From Akkermansiaceae bacterium (GTDB lineage Bacteria > Verrucomicrobiota > Verrucomicrobiia > Verrucomicrobiales > Akkermansiaceae), in NCBI GenBank assembly GCA_028293225.1, contig JAQGPE010000694.1, positions 1-8,208 of the forward strand: a stretch of DNA of 8,208 nt, written 5' to 3'. The first letter of the stretch is position 1, and the number at the start of each line of letters is the position of its first letter. The notes under the pieces were generated by a model, which was given only the letters and a program-made list of their open reading frames with translations, searched no databases and was not told where the DNA came from. Shown here in pieces: positions 5,783 to 8,208 of the stretch. The translations under genes were made by a program, and so were the position numbers.

Positions 5783-7207
5783 ATGAAACGCATTTCTTTT
5801 TTGGCGATGGGGCTGAGTGTCCTCGCGGTGAGCCGCGCGCGAGCCGAGCCAATGCTGCTGTCCGCCCCGGTCGATGCGGTGCTGACCACGCCGCACCGCA
5901 CCGAGAAGATCGCGGAAGGGCTGATCGTGCCGTGGGAGCTGCGCTTCCTGCCGGACGGGCGGGAGATTTTCACCGAGCGGATCGGCCGGGTGCGAATCAT
6001 CCGCGACAACCAGGTGCTGCCGGAGCCGGCCCTGACTCTCCCCGCCGCCCAGGGCAACAAGCTGGGCATGCTGGGCCTGGCGCTGGCGCCGGATTTCGCG
6101 ACCACCGGCTTCATCTTCCTGGCCTGGGATAAGAAAGTCGAAGGCGGCTTTGAGCTGCGGATGGAGCGCTACCGGCTCGACGGCGATAAGCTGGTCGAGC
6201 CGAAGACGATCATCGAGGGCATCCCCGCCAATCAGAACCACACCGGTTGCCGCCTGGAGTTTGGCCCGGACGGGATGCTCTACATGACCACCGGCGATGC
6301 CGACCAGCAGGATGGCGTGCAGCGGCTGGACCGGCTGCAGGGCAAGATCCTGCGCTTCAAGGCCGACGGCTCCGTCCCGGACGACAATCCCTTTGTCGGC
6401 AAGGAAGGCGCGCGGCCGGAGATCTGGTCGTACGGCCATCGCAACCCGCAGGGCCTCGCCTTCCAGCCCGGCACCGGCCGCCTCTACGAGTCGGAGCACG
6501 GTCCGTTGCACGGGGATGAGCTGAACCTGATCGAAAAGGGCGCGAACTACGGCTGGCCGGTGATTTCGCATCACCGCGAGGCCGGGGGCATGCGCACCCC
6601 GCTGGTGGAAATGACCCCGGCGGTCGGCCCGGGGCGGCTGCTGTTTTACCAGGGCAATGCCTTTCCGGAGTTGCGCGGCACCCTGCTGCTGGCCTGCCTG
6701 CGCGGGGAGGGCGTGCTGCGCTTTTCGCTGGGCGGCGGGGGCCTGCCGCAGCATGTCGAGCGGCTCTGGCACAGCAAATGGGGCCGCATCCGCTTCATCA
6801 CCGAGGCTCCGGACGGCGCCCTGTGGATCGGCACCTCCATGCAGGATCCCAACGAAGGGCATCCCGGCGAGGGCGATGACCACATTTTCCGGCTGGTCCC
6901 GGATCCGCACGGCACGGTCGATCAACTGGCGGGCGTGGAGTCGAAGCCGATTCTGCTGACTCCGCAAACCCGCGATCCAGAGACGCTGGTGGCCGCGGCC
7001 TGCGCCGCCTGCCATGGCGCGGGACTTGCCGGTGGCGAGAAACGCAGCCTTTTGTCAGGAGATCTGAAATACACGGCTTCGCTGGATACCTTGGAAAAAA
7101 CCATCCACGACGGAGTCCCCCAGGCGGGCATGCCCCCGGCCAGCGGCCTATTGAGTGACGACCAGATCAAGGTCCTGGCTGATTTCATCCGCTCGAAGCG
7201 CAAGTGA
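5783..7207 (+). CDS. Secreted PQQ-dependent aldose dehydrogenase fused to cytochrome c
   Basis: The protein oxidises aldose sugars with PQQ, as in soluble glucose dehydrogenase and E. coli YliI (Asd). It has 474 residues. A Sec signal ends near ARA-EP (about residue 21). The GSDH six-bladed propeller covers about 35-372: VPWELRFLPDG (49-59), GMLGLALAPDF (95-105), NHTGCRLEFGPDG (152-164) with probable catalytic His153, YGHRNPQGLAF (217-227) with PQQ-contacting Arg220, and SEHGPLHGDELNLI (237-250) followed by NYGWP. The last ~80 residues form a class I cytochrome c: CAACH at 407-411 binds haem and Met450 (AGMPP) is the likely sixth ligand. Electrons could therefore pass directly from PQQ to haem. 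It probably acts in the periplasm. The start ATG has no strong Shine-Dalgarno. The repeat element lies upstream. The sugar specificity is unknown. Confidence 0.92.
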   Translation: MKRISFLAMGLSVLAVSRARAEPMLLSAPVDAVLTTPHRTEKIAEGLIVPWELRFLPDGREIFTERIGRVRIIRDNQVLPEPALTLPAAQGNKLGMLGLALAPDFATTGFIFLAWDKKVEGGFELRMERYRLDGDKLVEPKTIIEGIPANQNHTGCRLEFGPDGMLYMTTGDADQQDGVQRLDRLQGKILRFKADGSVPDDNPFVGKEGARPEIWSYGHRNPQGLAFQPGTGRLYESEHGPLHGDELNLIEKGANYGWPVISHHREAGGMRTPLVEMTPAVGPGRLLFYQGNAFPELRGTLLLACLRGEGVLRFSLGGGGLPQHVERLWHSKWGRIRFITEAPDGALWIGTSMQDPNEGHPGEGDDHIFRLVPDPHGTVDQLAGVESKPILLTPQTRDPETLVAAACAACHGAGLAGGEKRSLLSGDLKYTASLDTLEKTIHDGVPQAGMPPASGLLSDDQIKVLADFIRSKRK

Positions 7208-7228
7208 GGGGAAATCCGGCAGCGTTGT

Positions 7229-8208
7229 TCACTTCCCCAATTTATCGGTTTCCACCTTTGGGAGGTTTTCCGCAGACAGTTTCAGCGGCATGCTTTGCCG
7301 GTGTTCCTCGCCGCTGCCGGTCACGATGACATAGAGATTCACGGTATCGGGTCCGGAAAAGTAGATGGCCCGGTGGTTCAGAGCTCCGCCCAGGATGCTT
7401 TCCGGCACGGTCCGCAGGCTTCTGTCGTCTGCGCGCCAGACCCATGCCTGCCAATGGCCCGGTGCGTCGCCGTCTGCGCTCCGGGTGGTGAGGACCAGAT
7501 AGCGGTTGTCCGGACTCCACTGCATTTCCGCCACTCTTTGTCGCGGACTATCGTAATGCAGAATTTCCTCTCCCTGGCGGTCCGGCGTGCGGATCACGAG
7601 CCGGAAGCCGTCGAGGCCGGTCTGCCACGGAGACCCCTCGTCCGGAATGCATCTCGCGGCGGCAAACCATTTCCGGTCCCGCGAGGCAAGGGTGAGGACG
7701 GGCGGAATCTCGTCCGGATCGCTCGCGGAACTCTCTTGGGGCATTGCCAGGAACTCCTGTTCCAAGGGCACGGCAATGGCATGGTGAGGATTGGAATCCT
7801 CATCATCGCTGCTGCTCTCATGGACTTCCAGCATGGCGGTGTTTGGTCCGGTAAATCCGATGCCGGACCCGGTGACAGAGGTGTCGTCGCGATAGTTGGA
7901 CAGGCGGCGCAAACTGCCATCCGGGCGGCAGTAGACGAAGGTGGCTTCGTTCATTGGGCTATGACCGCCGCTGCTGGAGGTGATCAGCACCAGAAACTTC
8001 GAGTCGGGACTCCACCGCATTTGATCCACGCCGCGCCGGGGGCGAAGTTCGATGGAGTACCGGGTCGCTCCGCTGTCCGGGGACAGGATGGTGAGACGAA
8101 AGCTGTCTCCGTCGCGATTTGAGGGGTGCCCAGGATAGGCGGTCCGGAGCGCCACGGCTTTCAGGGTCCCATCGGGAGAAGTCTTTTCGATGACCGCGGC
8201 CGGGCCGT
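7229..8208 (-). CDS. Duplicated TolB/WD40-like propeller protein of unknown function (5' end beyond window)
   Basis: The minus-strand frame is open from the right edge to TGA at 7231-7229, giving 325 visible codons; the N-terminus is missing. A GTG at 8155-8153 lies inside continuous coding sequence (SPDGTLKAVALRTAYPG), so it is not a credible start. The visible part is a tandem duplication of about 135 residues. FRL + SPDSG + QMRWSPDSKFLVLITSSSG + GFTGPNT in the first half matches FRL + TPDRQ + EMQWSPDNRYLVLTTRSAD + YFSGPDT in the second. The WSPD-x-x-[FY]LVL motif is typical of TolB/WD40-type beta-propeller blades. I see no signal, anchor or catalytic motif in the visible part. An acidic, serine-rich linker (ESSSDDEDSN) follows the first repeat. 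It converges with the dehydrogenase gene with 21 bases between stop codons. Its function is not recognised. Confidence 0.78.
   Translation of the reverse strand, partial: GPAAVIEKTSPDGTLKAVALRTAYPGHPSNRDGDSFRLTILSPDSGATRYSIELRPRRGVDQMRWSPDSKFLVLITSSSGGHSPMNEATFVYCRPDGSLRRLSNYRDDTSVTGSGIGFTGPNTAMLEVHESSSDDEDSNPHHAIAVPLEQEFLAMPQESSASDPDEIPPVLTLASRDRKWFAAARCIPDEGSPWQTGLDGFRLVIRTPDRQGEEILHYDSPRQRVAEMQWSPDNRYLVLTTRSADGDAPGHWQAWVWRADDRSLRTVPESILGGALNHRAIYFSGPDTVNLYVIVTGSGEEHRQSMPLKLSAENLPKVETDKLGK
7280..7684 (-). repeat. Internal protein repeat, second copy
   Basis: This encodes the second ~135-residue unit, from LASRDRKWFAAAR to MPLKLS, centred on MQWSPDNRYLVL. It keeps the same order of motifs as the first unit: SPD/SRD opening, FRL strand, WSPD blade, F[TS]GP[ND]T and a closing PL. 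Confidence 0.6.
7763..8179 (-). repeat. Internal protein repeat, first copy
   Basis: This encodes the first ~139-residue unit of the duplicated propeller-like protein, from SPDGTLKAV to IAVPLE, centred on MRWSPDSKFLVL. Similarity to the second unit is visible at protein level only; I see no long DNA identity, so the duplication is old. Confidence 0.6.

Noticed and set aside
7208..7238. GGGGAA (7208-7213) and TTCCCC (7233-7238) as a bidirectional terminator between convergent genes
   Set aside because: Only six pairs across a 19-base loop, one arm inside coding sequence, and no T-tract.
8153..8155. GTG as the start of the right-edge minus-strand gene
   Set aside because: Coding sequence continues upstream to the window edge with an SPDG motif that belongs to the first repeat unit.

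Overview
The window is a GC-rich, densely coded bacterial chromosome segment. It most resembles a Gram-negative heterotroph, and I would guess Verrucomicrobiota (a Luteolibacter- or Haloferula-like lineage). The outer membrane is shown directly by a TonB-dependent receptor and by exported proteins with Sec signals. The phylum guess is inference: most starts lack a clear Shine-Dalgarno sequence, and the uncharacterised proteins at both ends look like those common in that phylum. No marker gene settles it.

Layout. (1) 1-804, minus strand: an anchored protein of unknown function with helical repeats, running off the left edge. (2) 805-1030: a divergent intergenic region with a nested dyad. (3) 1031-5573, plus strand: four genes with gaps of 35, 68 and 36 bases. 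They encode an RsmC-like 16S rRNA guanine-N2 methyltransferase, an RsuA-like 16S rRNA pseudouridine synthase, a six-helix membrane protein of unknown function, and a TonB-dependent outer-membrane receptor. (4) 5574-5736: a 163-base non-coding element made of two inverted ~48-base imperfect copies, each with its own hairpin. It begins directly after the receptor stop codon. (5) 5783-7207, plus strand: a secreted PQQ-dependent sugar dehydrogenase (GSDH propeller) with a C-terminal cytochrome c domain. (6) 7229-8208, minus strand and convergent with (5): a protein with two long internal repeats resembling TolB/WD40-type propeller blades, running off the right edge.

How the genes fit together. 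The first two plus-strand genes both modify the 30S subunit RNA and probably share a transcript. The receptor and the dehydrogenase-cytochrome both belong to the cell envelope. A plausible but unproven link is that the receptor brings in the sugar substrate or PQQ, and the dehydrogenase passes electrons through its haem to the respiratory chain. The repeat element separates these two genes and could end or attenuate transcription between them.

The window is mostly ordinary housekeeping and envelope genes. I see no defence system, CRISPR array, transposase, RNA gene or biosynthetic cluster. The feature most worth a second look is the paired inverted element at 5574-5736.
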